From: Xanthomonas arboricola
GTDB taxonomy: Bacteria; Pseudomonadota; Gammaproteobacteria; Xanthomonadales; Xanthomonadaceae
NCBI RefSeq assembly: GCF_003353015.1
Contig: NZ_QREM01000001.1
Coordinates: forward strand, 168,891 to 232,890
Direction: 5' to 3'
Length of the DNA: 64,000 bases
The notes below the pieces were generated by a model. That model saw only the letters and a list, made by a program, of their open reading frames with translations. It did no database searches and had not been told where the DNA came from. The position numbers and the translations under genes are program-made. Positions 9,079 through 18,884 of this stretch are shown here, one piece after another. Positions within the stretch are counted from its first letter, which is position 1. Every line of letters begins with the position of its first letter.

Positions 9079-9504
9079 TCAGCGCCGATCCGGATCCGGA
9101 TCGGCGTGCTGCGCGGCGGTGTCTGCGTTCTCGCCGACATCGCCCCGGGTCTGCGGCGTGGGCAGGCCTTCCTTGTTCATCTCGCCGTGGTTGGGCACTT
9201 CCGGGCGGTTTTCCATCATCAGCGACAACGCCGCCTTGGCCATCAGATGGGCGCTGATCGGTGCGGTGATGAACAGGAACACGGTGATCAGCAACTCGCG
9301 CGGCTGCGGGTCCACTCCGAGGAACAGGTGGTAGCCCACCGAGCCCAGCAGCACGCAGCCCACGCCCAGGGTGCTGGCCTTGGTCGGCGCATGCAGGCGC
9401 TTGAAGAAGTCCGACAGCTTCACCAGGCCGAACGCGCCGATCAGGATGAAGAAGGTACCGACCAGCAACAGCGCGCTGAGCAGGTATTCGGTCAGGGCGA
9501 TCAT
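9079..9504 (-). CDS. mrpG: Mrp-type Na+(K+)/H+ antiporter subunit G
   Basis: 141 residues. Three membrane segments (LLSALLLVGTFFILIGAFGLV, STLGVGCVLLGSVGYHLFL, LLITVFLFITAPISAHLMA) and the family motif FFKRLHAPTKA are visible. The C-terminal 35 residues are polar and Asp-rich (HADPDPDRR), not part of the family core. Small subunit of the hetero-oligomeric inner-membrane antiporter for cation and pH homeostasis. The start at 9504 overlaps the mrpF stop (ATGA); it is the last gene of the operon. Confidence 0.93.
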   Translation of the reverse strand: MIALTEYLLSALLLVGTFFILIGAFGLVKLSDFFKRLHAPTKASTLGVGCVLLGSVGYHLFLGVDPQPRELLITVFLFITAPISAHLMAKAALSLMMENRPEVPNHGEMNKEGLPTPQTRGDVGENADTAAQHADPDPDRR

Positions 9505-9785
9505 TCGACGATATCCCGCCGCAGCACGTACTTGCTCAGCACCACGGTGCTGCCGAAGCCCAGCATCGCGATCACCAGCGCGGCTTCGAAGTAGATCGGC
9601 GAATCCAGGTACATGCCCAGCAGCATCAGTTCGGCGATGGCGGTGACCGACAGCGTATCCAGCGCCAGGATGCGGTCGGGCACCGTCGGCCCGCGCAGCA
9701 GCCGCCACAGTGCCATCAGCATGGCCAGGCCCACCGCATGCATGCAGATGACGATGGTCGATTCGATGAAGGTGTGGCCGGTCAT
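9501..9785 (-). CDS. mrpF: Mrp-type antiporter subunit F
   Basis: 94 residues with three hydrophobic helices and the family signature LLRGPTVPDRILALDTLSV. The ATG at 9785 overlaps the mrpE stop by ATGA, and its own stop overlaps the mrpG start, which indicates translational coupling. Part of the cation/proton antiporter complex. Confidence 0.94.
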   Translation of the reverse strand: MTGHTFIESTIVICMHAVGLAMLMALWRLLRGPTVPDRILALDTLSVTAIAELMLLGMYLDSPIYFEAALVIAMLGFGSTVVLSKYVLRRDIVE

Positions 9786-10288
9786 GGAAAGATCTCCATC
9801 AGGGGCTTCTCGTAGCGGGTCTTGATCTCGGCGATCAGCGCATCCGGATCGTCCAGGTGCAGCACGTGCACCAGCAGGTACTTGCGGTCGTCCGAGAGCG
9901 CGGCCGACACGGTGCCGGGCGTGAGCGTGATCATGCTGGTCAGCGCGGCGATGCCGTGGATGTTGGCGATGTCCAGCGGCACCCAGATGAAACCGGGGTG
10001 GATGCGCGACTCCGGCCCCAGCACCTGCCCGGCCACCTTGAGGTTGGAACGCACGATGTCGCCAGCGGCCACCAGCAGCATGCGCGGCACCGAGCGCAGC
10101 GAGCCGATGCGGGCGAACTCGCGGTCCAGCCGCGCCGCAAAGATCGGCACCACCCAGCCCAGCAGCGCGCCCAGCACCCATTGCTGGGGCCCGAAGCTGT
10201 CGCTGAGCAGCAGCCAGAAGATAAAGACCGTCACGCTCAGCGAGGGCGACGGCAGCAGGCGGCTGCGCAGCGGCATGCGCGAGCTCAT
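9782..10288 (-). CDS. mrpE: Mrp-type antiporter subunit E
   Basis: 168 residues. Two or three N-terminal membrane segments (SVTVFIFWLLLSDSFG, WVLGALLGWVVPIFA) are followed by a cytosolic region with the family motif LTSMITLTPGTVS and VHVLHLDDPDALI. The start at 10288 overlaps the mrpD stop (ATGA). Needed for stability and activity of the Mrp complex in characterised systems. Confidence 0.93.
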   Translation of the reverse strand: MSSRMPLRSRLLPSPSLSVTVFIFWLLLSDSFGPQQWVLGALLGWVVPIFAARLDREFARIGSLRSVPRMLLVAAGDIVRSNLKVAGQVLGPESRIHPGFIWVPLDIANIHGIAALTSMITLTPGTVSAALSDDRKYLLVHVLHLDDPDALIAEIKTRYEKPLMEIFP

Positions 10289-11829
10289 GGCTGCCTCCGT
10301 TGCGGCGTGGTGGCGCGCACCTGCTCCACGTAGGCGCCGGGATCGCGCAGCTGCAGGCCGGCCGCGTCGGTGTAGCGCATCAACGGGCCGGCACCGGCCG
10401 TCATCGCCACCAGCCCGCTCAGCAACAGCAGCGTGGCGGCGGTCTCCACCGGGCGCATGCGCGCACGACGTTGCGGCTGCAGTTCGGGGACATCCTGCAC
10501 CGCTTCGGGCACGCGCCAGAACAGGCGCACGCCGGCGCGCGTCAGGCCGATCACCACCAGCAGGCTGCTGCCGAGGATGGCCACCCACACCGGCCCGACC
10601 AGGCCGGCAGGCACATGCTGCAGCAATGCCGCCTTGGCCAGGAAGCCGGACAACGGCGGCAGCCCGGCGACCGCCACCGCGGCGACCATGAACATCGCCC
10701 CGGGGATCCCGCGCCGCGGCAGTGGCGCGACCACTTCCTTGCGGTCGCTGGCATTGCCGCGGCGACGCCGGATCAGGTCCGACACCATGAACAACGCCGC
10801 GGCCACGAAGCTGCTGTGCGGCAGGTAGTACAGCCCCGCACCCAGGGCGCCGGCATCGTCCAGCGAGAAGGCGATGAACAACGTCGCCGCCGAGAACACC
10901 ACCAGGTACGACACCATCACCCGCAGCCGCGATGCGGCCATCACCCCGAAGGCGGCCATCAGCAGCGTGGCGATGCCCAGCCACAGCAAGGCGTGGCGGC
11001 CGAAGCCCTGCAGCGCGCCGGCACCGGCGCCAAACCACAGCGCCGACACCCGCAGCGTCGCGTACAGCCCGACCTTGGTCATGATCGCAAACAACGCCGC
11101 CACCGCCGCCGGCGCGCGCGAATAGGTCTCCGGCAACCACAGGTACAGCGGCAGCAACGCCGCCTTGCTGCAGAACACCAGCAGCAACAGGCCCAGGCTG
11201 GCCTTGGCCAGCGGCAGGTCCTGCGCCGGCAACGTGGCGATACGCTGCGACAGTTCGGCCATGTTCAAGGTGCCGAACACGCCGAACAGCAGGCCCAGCG
11301 CAATCAGGAACAGGGTCGATGCGCACACGTTGAACACCACGTAATGCAGGCCCACACGCATCTGCAGCCCGCGCCCGCCGCTGAGCAACAGGCCGTAGGA
11401 GGCGATCAGCATCACTTCGAAGAACACGAACAGGTTGAAGATGTCGCCGGTCAGGAACGCACCGTTCAAGCCCATCAACTGGAACTGGAACAAGGCATGG
11501 AAATGCGGCGCGCGCCGGTCCCAGCCGGCGCAGGCATGCAGCAGGCAGGCCGCGCCCAGGATCAGGGTGGTCAACAGCATCCACGCCGACAGCCGGTCGC
11601 CCATCAGCACGATGCCGATGCGCGCCGGCCAGTCGCCGAGCAGGTAGACCAGCACCTGGCCGTCGGCAGCGCGCGCGAACAAGGCGATCACCGACACGGC
11701 CAGCAACCCCATGCTCGCCCACGCCACCGTGCGTTGCACGCGCGGCCCGTAGCGGCGGTGCTCGACGAACAACGACGCCGACGCGCCCAGCATCGGGATC
11801 AGGATCGGCAGGATCAGCAGATGATTCAT
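10285..11829 (-). CDS. mrpD: Mrp-type antiporter subunit D
   Basis: 514-residue integral membrane protein of the NuoM/NuoN-like proton-antiporter family with about 14 predicted helices. The proton-channel core is visible in SKAALLPLYLWLPETYSRAPAAVAALFAIMTKVG, which contains the conserved Lys and Pro of the broken helix. It starts MNHLLILPILIPMLG at 11829 and overlaps mrpC by ATGA. With MrpA it forms the proton- and cation-translocating part of the complex. Confidence 0.95.
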   Translation of the reverse strand: MNHLLILPILIPMLGASASLFVEHRRYGPRVQRTVAWASMGLLAVSVIALFARAADGQVLVYLLGDWPARIGIVLMGDRLSAWMLLTTLILGAACLLHACAGWDRRAPHFHALFQFQLMGLNGAFLTGDIFNLFVFFEVMLIASYGLLLSGGRGLQMRVGLHYVVFNVCASTLFLIALGLLFGVFGTLNMAELSQRIATLPAQDLPLAKASLGLLLLVFCSKAALLPLYLWLPETYSRAPAAVAALFAIMTKVGLYATLRVSALWFGAGAGALQGFGRHALLWLGIATLLMAAFGVMAASRLRVMVSYLVVFSAATLFIAFSLDDAGALGAGLYYLPHSSFVAAALFMVSDLIRRRRGNASDRKEVVAPLPRRGIPGAMFMVAAVAVAGLPPLSGFLAKAALLQHVPAGLVGPVWVAILGSSLLVVIGLTRAGVRLFWRVPEAVQDVPELQPQRRARMRPVETAATLLLLSGLVAMTAGAGPLMRYTDAAGLQLRDPGAYVEQVRATTPQRRQP

Positions 11830-12200
11830 CGCCGTGCCTCGCGCGTGTCCACGCCGGTGGCGGCGTCTTCGTGCGCGTCGACATGGTCGCTGCCGTTGTC
11901 GCTGCGGCTGCGGATCGCCAGCACCAGGCTCACGGCGGTCATCGCGAAGGCGATCACGATCGCGGTCAGCACCAGCGCCTGCGGCAACGGATCGGTGTAG
12001 TGCATCAGGTCGGCCGGCACGTCTTCGCGCAGGACCGGCGCCTGGCCGCTGCGCAGCCGCCCACCGGCGAAGATCAGCAGGTTGGTCGCATAGGACAGGA
12101 AGGTCATGCCCAGGATCACGTCGAAGCTGCGCGCGCGCAGCAACAGGTAGATTGCCAATGCGGTCAGGACGCCGATCGCGCTTGCCACTGCCAGTTCCAT
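11826..12200 (-). CDS. mrpC: Mrp-type antiporter subunit C
   Basis: 124 residues related to NuoK, with three helices, FLSYATNLLIFAGG and the family segment DPLPQALVLTAIVIAFAMTA. The last 25 residues are charged (DHVDAHEDAATGVDTREARR). The start at 12200 shares its first base with the mrpA stop codon; the stop overlaps the mrpD start. Same operon and complex. Confidence 0.95.
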   Translation of the reverse strand: MELAVASAIGVLTALAIYLLLRARSFDVILGMTFLSYATNLLIFAGGRLRSGQAPVLREDVPADLMHYTDPLPQALVLTAIVIAFAMTAVSLVLAIRSRSDNGSDHVDAHEDAATGVDTREARR

Positions 12201-15028
12201 CAATGCTGCTCCGCGGTGCGTGTCGAACGTTGGGTGGGGTCGATCTCGCCGCGCTGCGAGCTGCGCGTACGCGAAGGTTTGATCGTGCCCATCATCGACA
12301 GCATCAACATCGCCGCGCCGAACACCACCAGATACACGCCGATATCGAAACCCAGCGCGCTGGCCAGTTCCAGATCGCCCAGCAGCGGCAACGGAATCTC
12401 CAGATGCCCGCTGCTCAGGAACGGCATGCCGAACACCAGCGCACCGGCGCCACTGACCAGCGCGCACAGCAGGCCGATGCCGATCAGGCGGATGTAGTCG
12501 AAGCCGAAGCGCGATTCCACCGACGCGGTGCCCTGGATCACGTACTGCATCAGCAAAGGCACCGCCAGCACCAGCCCGGCGATAAAGCCACCACCGGGCG
12601 CGTTATGCCCGCGCAGGAACAGGAACAACGACACCGTCAGCGTCAGCGGGAACATGATCTGCGCCAGGTCGGCCGGCACCGGCAACTTGATCGGCGGGCC
12701 GGGCATGGTGCGCTCCGGCGCCATGCGCGAGCGCCGCAGCAGTGCATGCACCACCAGCCCGGCGATCGCGAACACGGTGATCTCGCCGAAGGTATCGAAG
12801 CCGCGGAAGTCCACCAGGATCACGTTGACCACGTTGCGCCCGTAGGCTTCCGGCAGCGCACGCTGCAGCAGCTCGCCGGCGACCGTGTGGCTGGGCTGGG
12901 TCATCAGGGTGTAGGCCAGGGCGGCCAGCCCGGCGCCGCCGACGACGGCGATGGCCGCATCGCGGAGTTTGCGCAGGCGCGCGGGCTCGGGCACCGAGCG
13001 CTCGGGCAGGTAATTCATCGCCAGCAGCATCAGCACCAGCGTCACCATCTCCACCAGCAGCTGGGTCAAGGCAAGGTCCGGCGCCGACAGGAACACGAAG
13101 GTCATGCTGACGGCCAGGCCGGTGCCACCCAGCACCAGTACCGCGAGCAGGCGCTGCTTGTACAGGAACAGGCTGCCGAGGGCGCAGGCGATCATCAGCA
13201 GCCAGATCGTCCAGCCCAGCAGCGGCAGCGGGGTGGGCGCCGGCCAGGCCGGCAGGGCGCCGCCCTGCAGGAACGGCGCCAGCGCCACCACCACAGCGCT
13301 CAGCACCAGCAGCATCAGCATGCGCTGCAGGTTGCCGTTGGTGACCGCATCGGTCATGCGCACGGTGCCGGCGAACAGGGCGCGCAGGTTCCAGTTGAAC
13401 AGCGCCTTGCCCGGCGAGCGGTTCTGGATCGCGTACATGTCCAGCATGCGGCGCAGCGCCATGTACAACAAGGTACCGCCCACCATGCCGGCGATGCTCA
13501 TCGCCAGCGGCCAGTTCCAGCCATGCCACAGCGCCAGGCTGTAGTCGGGCAGGTGCTCGCCCAGGATGGCGCCGGCACCGGCGCGCAGCACCGGCGCGAT
13601 GGTCCAGGCCGGCACGATGCCCACGGCCAGGCAGATCAGCACCAGCACATCCACCGGAATCCGCATCCAGCGCGGCGGCTCGTGCGGGGTGGTGCCCAGA
13701 TCGCGCGGGCCCTGGCCGAAGAAGGTGTCGTGCACGAAGCGCAGGCTGTAGGCCACGCCGAGCAGGCCGGCCAGCAGGGCGGCGATGCTGGCCAATACCC
13801 GCATCGTCTGCGGCGCCTCGGTTTCCAGCGCCACGGCAAAGAACATTTCCTTGGACAGGAAGCCGTTGAGCAGCGGAACGCCGGCCATCGCCAGCGAGGC
13901 GGTGATCGCCAGCACGCTGGTGACCGGCATCAGTCGGCGCAGATTGCCCAGCTTGCGCATGTCGCGCGTGCCGGTCTCGTGGTCGATGATGCCGGCGGCC
14001 ATGAACAGCGAGGCCTTGAACACCGCATGGTTGAGGATGTGGAACACGCCGGCCACCACCGCCATCGGCGTGGACAGGCCGAACAGCATCGTGATCAGGC
14101 CCAGGTGCGAGATGGTCGAGTACGCCAGCACGCCCTTGAGATCGTGCTGGAAGATCGCATGCCAGGCGCCAAGCAGCAGCGTGATCGCACCGATGCTGGT
14201 GACCGTGTAGAAGAACAGATCGGTGCCGGCCAGCGCAGGATGCAGGCGCGCCAGCAGGAACACGCCGGCCTTCACCATCGTGGCCGAATGCAGGTACGCC
14301 GACACCGGCGTCGGCGCAGCCATTGCGTGTGGCAGCCAGAAGTGGAACGGGAACTGCGCGCTCTTGGTGAAGATGCCCAGCAGCACCAGCCCCAATGCAT
14401 ATGGATACAGCGGGCTGGCGCGAATGAGATCGCCGGCCACCAGTACCGCATCCAGCTCGAAGCTGCCGACGATGTCGCCGATCAGCAGGATGCCGCCGAG
14501 CAGCGCCAAGCCGCCACCGGCGGTCAGCACGAAGGCCATGCGCGCACCTTCGCGTGCGTCCTTGCGGTGCGACCAGAAGCCGATCAACAGGAACGAGCTG
14601 ATGCTGGTGAGCTCCCAGAACACCATCAGCAACAGCAGGTTGCCCGACAACACCATGCCGAGCATCGCGCCCATGAACAGCATCAGATAGGCGAAGAAGC
14701 GCGACGCGCTGTCGCGCGCGCTCAGGTAGTAATGCGCATACAGCACCACCAGCGCACCGATGCCCAGCACCAGCAACGCGAACATCCACGCCAGGCCGTC
14801 GAGCCGCAGCGAGAACATCAGGCCGATCTGCGGCAACCACGCGTGCTGGCTGCCGATCACCTCGCCGCGCAGCACGGCCGGCGTGAGCATCGCCAGGATG
14901 ACCAGCCCGCCCAACGGCGCGGCCGCAGCCAACCACGCAGTGATCGAACGGGAGGTGCGCCAGAGCAGCGCAGTGGCGGCGGCCATCACAAATGGCAGCG
15001 CGAGCAGGATTTCCAGCGAGAAAGGCAT
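12200..15028 (-). CDS. mrpA: Fused MrpA/MrpB antiporter subunit
   Basis: 942 residues, first gene of the antiporter operon. The N-terminal two thirds are a NuoL-like proton-antiporter module, with FHFWLPHAMAAPTPVSAYLHSATMVKAG as the core motif. The C-terminal part contains the MrpA-specific extension (APDLALTQLLVEMVTLVLMLLAMNYLP) and a fused MrpB domain ending in HNAPGGGFIAGLV and later helices. The A+B fusion is typical of proteobacterial Pha/Mrp systems, which explains the absence of a separate mrpB. The promoter should lie in the 166-base gap to the divergent SDR gene. Confidence 0.95.
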   Translation of the reverse strand: MPFSLEILLALPFVMAAATALLWRTSRSITAWLAAAAPLGGLVILAMLTPAVLRGEVIGSQHAWLPQIGLMFSLRLDGLAWMFALLVLGIGALVVLYAHYYLSARDSASRFFAYLMLFMGAMLGMVLSGNLLLLMVFWELTSISSFLLIGFWSHRKDAREGARMAFVLTAGGGLALLGGILLIGDIVGSFELDAVLVAGDLIRASPLYPYALGLVLLGIFTKSAQFPFHFWLPHAMAAPTPVSAYLHSATMVKAGVFLLARLHPALAGTDLFFYTVTSIGAITLLLGAWHAIFQHDLKGVLAYSTISHLGLITMLFGLSTPMAVVAGVFHILNHAVFKASLFMAAGIIDHETGTRDMRKLGNLRRLMPVTSVLAITASLAMAGVPLLNGFLSKEMFFAVALETEAPQTMRVLASIAALLAGLLGVAYSLRFVHDTFFGQGPRDLGTTPHEPPRWMRIPVDVLVLICLAVGIVPAWTIAPVLRAGAGAILGEHLPDYSLALWHGWNWPLAMSIAGMVGGTLLYMALRRMLDMYAIQNRSPGKALFNWNLRALFAGTVRMTDAVTNGNLQRMLMLLVLSAVVVALAPFLQGGALPAWPAPTPLPLLGWTIWLLMIACALGSLFLYKQRLLAVLVLGGTGLAVSMTFVFLSAPDLALTQLLVEMVTLVLMLLAMNYLPERSVPEPARLRKLRDAAIAVVGGAGLAALAYTLMTQPSHTVAGELLQRALPEAYGRNVVNVILVDFRGFDTFGEITVFAIAGLVVHALLRRSRMAPERTMPGPPIKLPVPADLAQIMFPLTLTVSLFLFLRGHNAPGGGFIAGLVLAVPLLMQYVIQGTASVESRFGFDYIRLIGIGLLCALVSGAGALVFGMPFLSSGHLEIPLPLLGDLELASALGFDIGVYLVVFGAAMLMLSMMGTIKPSRTRSSQRGEIDPTQRSTRTAEQH

Positions 15029-15194
15029 GCAGGGAACACAAGATTCGCGAGCAGGCCAGAGAGCTTAACAAACCGTTGACTGACGCCAGCGTCAACGTCG
15101 TGGTTGCACGCTGGCGCACATCGCCGCCGGATCGGCATCGCGCCGCTACGTGTCACTCGCTATGCTGGGATCATCCAGACTGCCTCCGAGCCCC

Positions 15195-16097
15195 GTGACC
15201 GCTGCCGATCCCGCTCCGTCCCCTGCCGTTTCCGCGCCACGCGCCCTGGTGTTCGGCGGCAGCGGTCAGATCGGCGAACGCCTGCTGACGCGGCTGCTCA
15301 GCCGCGGCTGGCAGGTGACGGCATGGTCGCGCCAGCCGCGCGCGGCGCGCTCCGGGCTGATCTGGCGGCAGGGCGACCTGGCCATGCCGGCCGCCGCGGG
15401 CGAGGCCTTCGAGGTGATCTTCAGCTGCGGCCCGCTGGACCATTTCGCGCGCTGGTATGCCGAAAATCCGGTACGCGCTCCGCGCATCGTGGCGTTCGGT
15501 TCCACCAGCCTGGAGGTCAAGGAACATTCGATCGACGCGGCCGAGCGCGCTGTCGCACAGCGCCTCGCGCACGCCGAACAGGCGCTGTTTTCCGCAGCCC
15601 AGGCGCGCGGTGCCACGGCGACGGTGCTGCGCCCGACGCTGGTCTATGGGGCCGGGCGCGACCGCACGCTCACCCAGATCGCCGCGATGGCGCAGCGCAC
15701 CGGCGCCTTCGTGCTGCCGGCCAATGCGACCGGGCTGCGCCAGCCGGTGCATGTGGACGATCTGGCCAGCGCCGCGCTGGCGGTGGTCGCCCAGCCGGCG
15801 ACACAGCAGCGCAGCTATGCCGTCGGCGGTGGCGAGGTGCTGGCCTATACGCAGATGGTGGAGCGCGTGCTGGCGGCGCTGCCGCGACCGGCGCGGCTGT
15901 ACCAGGTGCCGCCCGGCCTGTTCGGCCTTGCCCTCACCGCCGCGCAGCGGCTGGGGCGCCTGCGTGGCATGAATGCGGCCGCATTGCAGCGCATGCGCGA
16001 TGACCTGGTGTTCGACCTGGAGCCGGCGCGTCGCGACTTCGGTTACGCGCCGCGCGCCTTTCGTCCGCTGCCCGAAGAGCTCGGCATCGGCGAGTGA
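15195..16097 (+). CDS. NAD(P)-dependent epimerase/dehydratase family protein
   Basis: Extended SDR-type protein of about 300 residues. The Rossmann motif appears as VFGGSGQIGERLLTRLL; later RPTLVYGAGRDRTL is the YxxGxxR-type segment of atypical SDRs, and the substrate-binding C-terminal half follows (LPANATGLRQPVHVDDLASAAL). The usual YxxxK pair is not obvious, so catalysis may differ or be lost. The start is uncertain: GTG at 15195 is preferred, but the ATG at 15162 and GTG at 15150 are in frame. Divergent from the mrp operon; function not assignable further. Confidence 0.75.
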   Translation: MTAADPAPSPAVSAPRALVFGGSGQIGERLLTRLLSRGWQVTAWSRQPRAARSGLIWRQGDLAMPAAAGEAFEVIFSCGPLDHFARWYAENPVRAPRIVAFGSTSLEVKEHSIDAAERAVAQRLAHAEQALFSAAQARGATATVLRPTLVYGAGRDRTLTQIAAMAQRTGAFVLPANATGLRQPVHVDDLASAALAVVAQPATQQRSYAVGGGEVLAYTQMVERVLAALPRPARLYQVPPGLFGLALTAAQRLGRLRGMNAAALQRMRDDLVFDLEPARRDFGYAPRAFRPLPEELGIGE

Positions 16098-16273
16098 TGG
16101 CCCGCAGGTCCACGTGTGTGCCCTGCAGCGCCGCGTGGCGCGCGATCGACCACGCCAGGGGTGCAGCAGGCGTGCGTCATCAGCGTGAGCCGTGGAAGCA
16201 CGCAGTCGTACTACGCCGCTTCAACGCATGACCACGCCGGCGATCGGCGCTGCGCCGGGCCTGCCGGCCGTGC

Positions 16274-16759
16274 TCAGTACCGCCAACCCAACTGGCGATA
16301 CAACTTGGCCAACACCCAGATCGGCCCGATCAGCAGATAGGTCAGGTCGGTCAGAAAGCTCGGCCTGCGGCCTTCGATCCGGTGGCCGACGAACTGCGCG
16401 ATCCAGGCCAGCACGAACACCGTCAGCGCCGTGGTGAACAGGCCGCCGAGCCCGAGCCTGGCTTCGATCAACCGGCACAGGCAGCCGAAAAAGAAGAAGA
16501 TGCCCAGCATGCCCAGCCCGAGCGGACGCGATAGGCGGTTGTAGTACGACCAGGCCGCGAACATCGACAACGCCGCCCATACGCCGCTGCTGAACCAGGT
16601 GCCGCCGACCGGGATGCACCACAGCAGGCCCACCACCGACCACAGGATCGCCGGCACCGCCAGCACATGGATCTGCTGATTGGTCGCGTTGCGATGGTCG
16701 TCGGAATAACTGGCGAAATAACGGTCGATCGGTCGCGCGGTCTTGGTGCGTTCGGTCAT
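16274..16759 (-). CDS. DUF962/Mpo1-like membrane protein
   Basis: 161 residues with four predicted membrane helices. The N-terminal motif YFASYSDDHRNATNQQIHVLAVP matches the Mpo1/YGL010W family, whose yeast member is an Fe-dependent dioxygenase acting on 2-hydroxy long-chain fatty acids; the histidines are in that motif. The ATG at 16759 follows a good ribosome site (GGGAGGGA). In bacteria the substrate is not established. It is downstream of the metalloprotease but oriented toward the SDR gene, so the two are convergent. Confidence 0.85.
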   Translation of the reverse strand: MTERTKTARPIDRYFASYSDDHRNATNQQIHVLAVPAILWSVVGLLWCIPVGGTWFSSGVWAALSMFAAWSYYNRLSRPLGLGMLGIFFFFGCLCRLIEARLGLGGLFTTALTVFVLAWIAQFVGHRIEGRRPSFLTDLTYLLIGPIWVLAKLYRQLGWRY

Positions 16760-16857
16760 GTTCCCTCCCAGGAATGACCCAAGCATACGCGCGCCGATGG
16801 CGCTGTGGCAGCCGCGCCCCTGCCACGCGCAGCGCGCGTGACAGGGAGCGGCATCCA

Positions 16858-18453
16858 TCAGTTGACCGACACGGCGCTCCACGCTGCGGCAACCGCGCGG
16901 TACTGCGTGGAGCTGCTGCCGTACAGATCGGTGGCCGCGCTCAACGTCGCCCGGCGTGCGGCCGCATAGTTGGTCGAGGAGGTCATGTACACCGTCAACG
17001 CGCGGTACCAGATGCGGCTGGCTGCCGCCCGGCCGATCGCCGTCAATGCCGTGTTGCCGTTGCAGACCAACCCGGCCGGCGTCACGTTCCAGCTGGTGCC
17101 CGCTCCGAAGCCGCTCGGCACCACCGCGCCTTCGGCCAGCAGGTAATAGAAATGGTTGCCCACGCCGGAGCTGTAATGCACGTCGAGCGAGCCCACGCTG
17201 CTGCTGTAGCAATCGGGCGAGTCGCCATCCAGGCTGGGCTTGAACATGTAGCGCAACGCCAGCGTTCCGCTGCTGTTGCCGGGAATGATCTTCTCGCCGA
17301 TCAGGTAATTGCCCGGCTGCGCGCTGTTGTTGGCGGAATACTCCACCATCGCGCCCATGATGTCGGAGGTGGCTTCGTTCAAGCCGCCCGATTCGCCCGA
17401 ATACACCAGGCGTGCGGTACGGCTGGTCACCCCATGGGTCATCTCGTGGCCGGCCACATCCACCGGCACCAATGGCGTGAAGGTCCTGCCGTCGCCATCG
17501 CCGAAGGTCATGCAGAAGCAGCTGTCCTGCCAGAACGCGTTGTTGTAGCGGCTACCGTAATGCACCCGGCTGCGTGCACCGACACCGTCGTTGGCGATGC
17601 CGCTGCGCGCATGGACGGTGCGGAAATAGTCCCAGGTCAACGCGACGCCGTAATGCGCATCCACCGCCGCGGTCACCGTATCGCTGTTGGCGCCGCTGCC
17701 CCAGGTGTTGTCGGCATCGGTGACCAGCGTGCCGTTGCCGGAGGTGCTGTTGCGCATGTTGTAGGTGGCTCCGCTGCCGCGGCCCAGATCGGTCAACTCG
17801 TAACCGCTGCTGCAACGCGTCGTCGCCAATGCCACGCTGCCTGCATACAGCGACCGCCCGGTGCCGGCCGCGCTGGTGCCACCCGCGCAGGCGGTATGCA
17901 CCGTGTCCCAGGATTCGAGAATGCGTTGATTGATTGCGTCGACGATGTAATGCATTTCGGTCGGTGTCTGGTCAGGCTTGATGCCGCTGTAGATCACCTC
18001 ATAGACCAGCCGCGGCGCACCCTGGCGCGCATACAAGGCCAGGCTTGCGCGCGGCGCGGCATCCGGTGCCAGATCGAACTGCGCACCGGCCGCACGCACG
18101 GCGGTGTCCGCATCGATGCCCGGCACGATGCTCGGGCGCACGCTGGTGTCCATGCTCTGGCTCAACTCACGCATCACTCCGCGCCGCGAATGCACCACCA
18201 CATCGCCGCCGATCACCGGCAGGCCCTGATAGGTGCGATCAAAGCGCACATGCTCGCTGCCGTCGGCATCGACAATGCTGTCGCGCGCGACAAACGCATC
18301 GGCCGTTGCACGATTGGCCAGCGCCGCAGCGTGATTGCCCAACAAGGATTGCGCGCGCGACACCGCGGCAGTTGCGGAAAGATCCGCGGCAGTGGCGACG
18401 GCAGACAACGATAGCGCGCAGCAGATCGCCGCGCCCAGGACATGAACTTGCAT
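16858..18453 (-). CDS. Secreted M4 family metallopeptidase (thermolysin-like)
   Basis: 531 residues: signal peptide MQVHVLGAAICCALSLSAVATA, a propeptide (about residues 25-190), then the zinc protease domain. The catalytic motif HEMTH is followed by the third ligand in GGLNEATSDIMGAM, and VYSGESGGLNEATSD matches the M4 signature. The active-site His region of M4 enzymes appears as DVHYSSGVGNHFYYLL. The start at 18453 follows GGGGAGAG. Exported to the periplasm and probably secreted by the type II system; likely a degradative exoprotease. Eight or more Cys residues suggest disulfides. Confidence 0.93.
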   Translation of the reverse strand: MQVHVLGAAICCALSLSAVATAADLSATAAVSRAQSLLGNHAAALANRATADAFVARDSIVDADGSEHVRFDRTYQGLPVIGGDVVVHSRRGVMRELSQSMDTSVRPSIVPGIDADTAVRAAGAQFDLAPDAAPRASLALYARQGAPRLVYEVIYSGIKPDQTPTEMHYIVDAINQRILESWDTVHTACAGGTSAAGTGRSLYAGSVALATTRCSSGYELTDLGRGSGATYNMRNSTSGNGTLVTDADNTWGSGANSDTVTAAVDAHYGVALTWDYFRTVHARSGIANDGVGARSRVHYGSRYNNAFWQDSCFCMTFGDGDGRTFTPLVPVDVAGHEMTHGVTSRTARLVYSGESGGLNEATSDIMGAMVEYSANNSAQPGNYLIGEKIIPGNSSGTLALRYMFKPSLDGDSPDCYSSSVGSLDVHYSSGVGNHFYYLLAEGAVVPSGFGAGTSWNVTPAGLVCNGNTALTAIGRAAASRIWYRALTVYMTSSTNYAAARRATLSAATDLYGSSSTQYRAVAAAWSAVSVN

Positions 18454-18884
18454 GACGACTCTCTCCCCGAAAACGTGCAATGCAAAGACCGGCGGCGATA
18501 CACATCACGGCCGATCGCGACTGGCAACAGGTGCCGGCAGATAAACTTGCACAGTCCATGACGGCACAGTAGTAAAAGTTACAGCTGTGTTGCGTTCTGT
18601 GCGCCGCGCCACTTTGCGATGTGGATGGCATCGCAGAGCGCCCGACGTGGCGCTGCGTGTGGGACGTCATCAGCGCTGCAGGCCATGTCTAACCCGACGT
18701 CTGGAAGGTGTGTCGATCTCCGGTGGCAAGCAATCGGCCAACGGCGAATGGCGTAAGCAAGGCGCTGATGCGTGTGTGCCGAGGTACGGTTGCCGCATCG
18801 CTCTCTGCGGCAATGCCGAAAGGACACGCACAAAAAAACCGGCCAGAGACCTGGCCGGTTTTTTCTTGCTGCACCGTTGAGCCC
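18454..18884. other. Intergenic region between M4 protease and X-Tfe gene
   Basis: No coding pattern on either strand. It holds the upstream region of the protease gene (right of 18454) and the terminator at 18832-18864. Short reading frames here lack family motifs. Confidence 0.6.
18832..18864 (-). terminator. Bidirectional intrinsic terminator
   Basis: Stem CCGGCCAG (18839-18846), loop AGAC, CTGGCCGG (18851-18858). An A run on the left and a T run on the right allow termination on both strands. It lies 20 bases after the stop of the effector gene on the minus strand. Confidence 0.92.

Noticed and set aside
11834..15079. 1081-codon plus-strand frame over the mrp operon
   Set aside because: The translation is a long string of Gln, His and Arg with no domain, antisense to mrpA and mrpC, which have clear membrane motifs and ATGA couplings.
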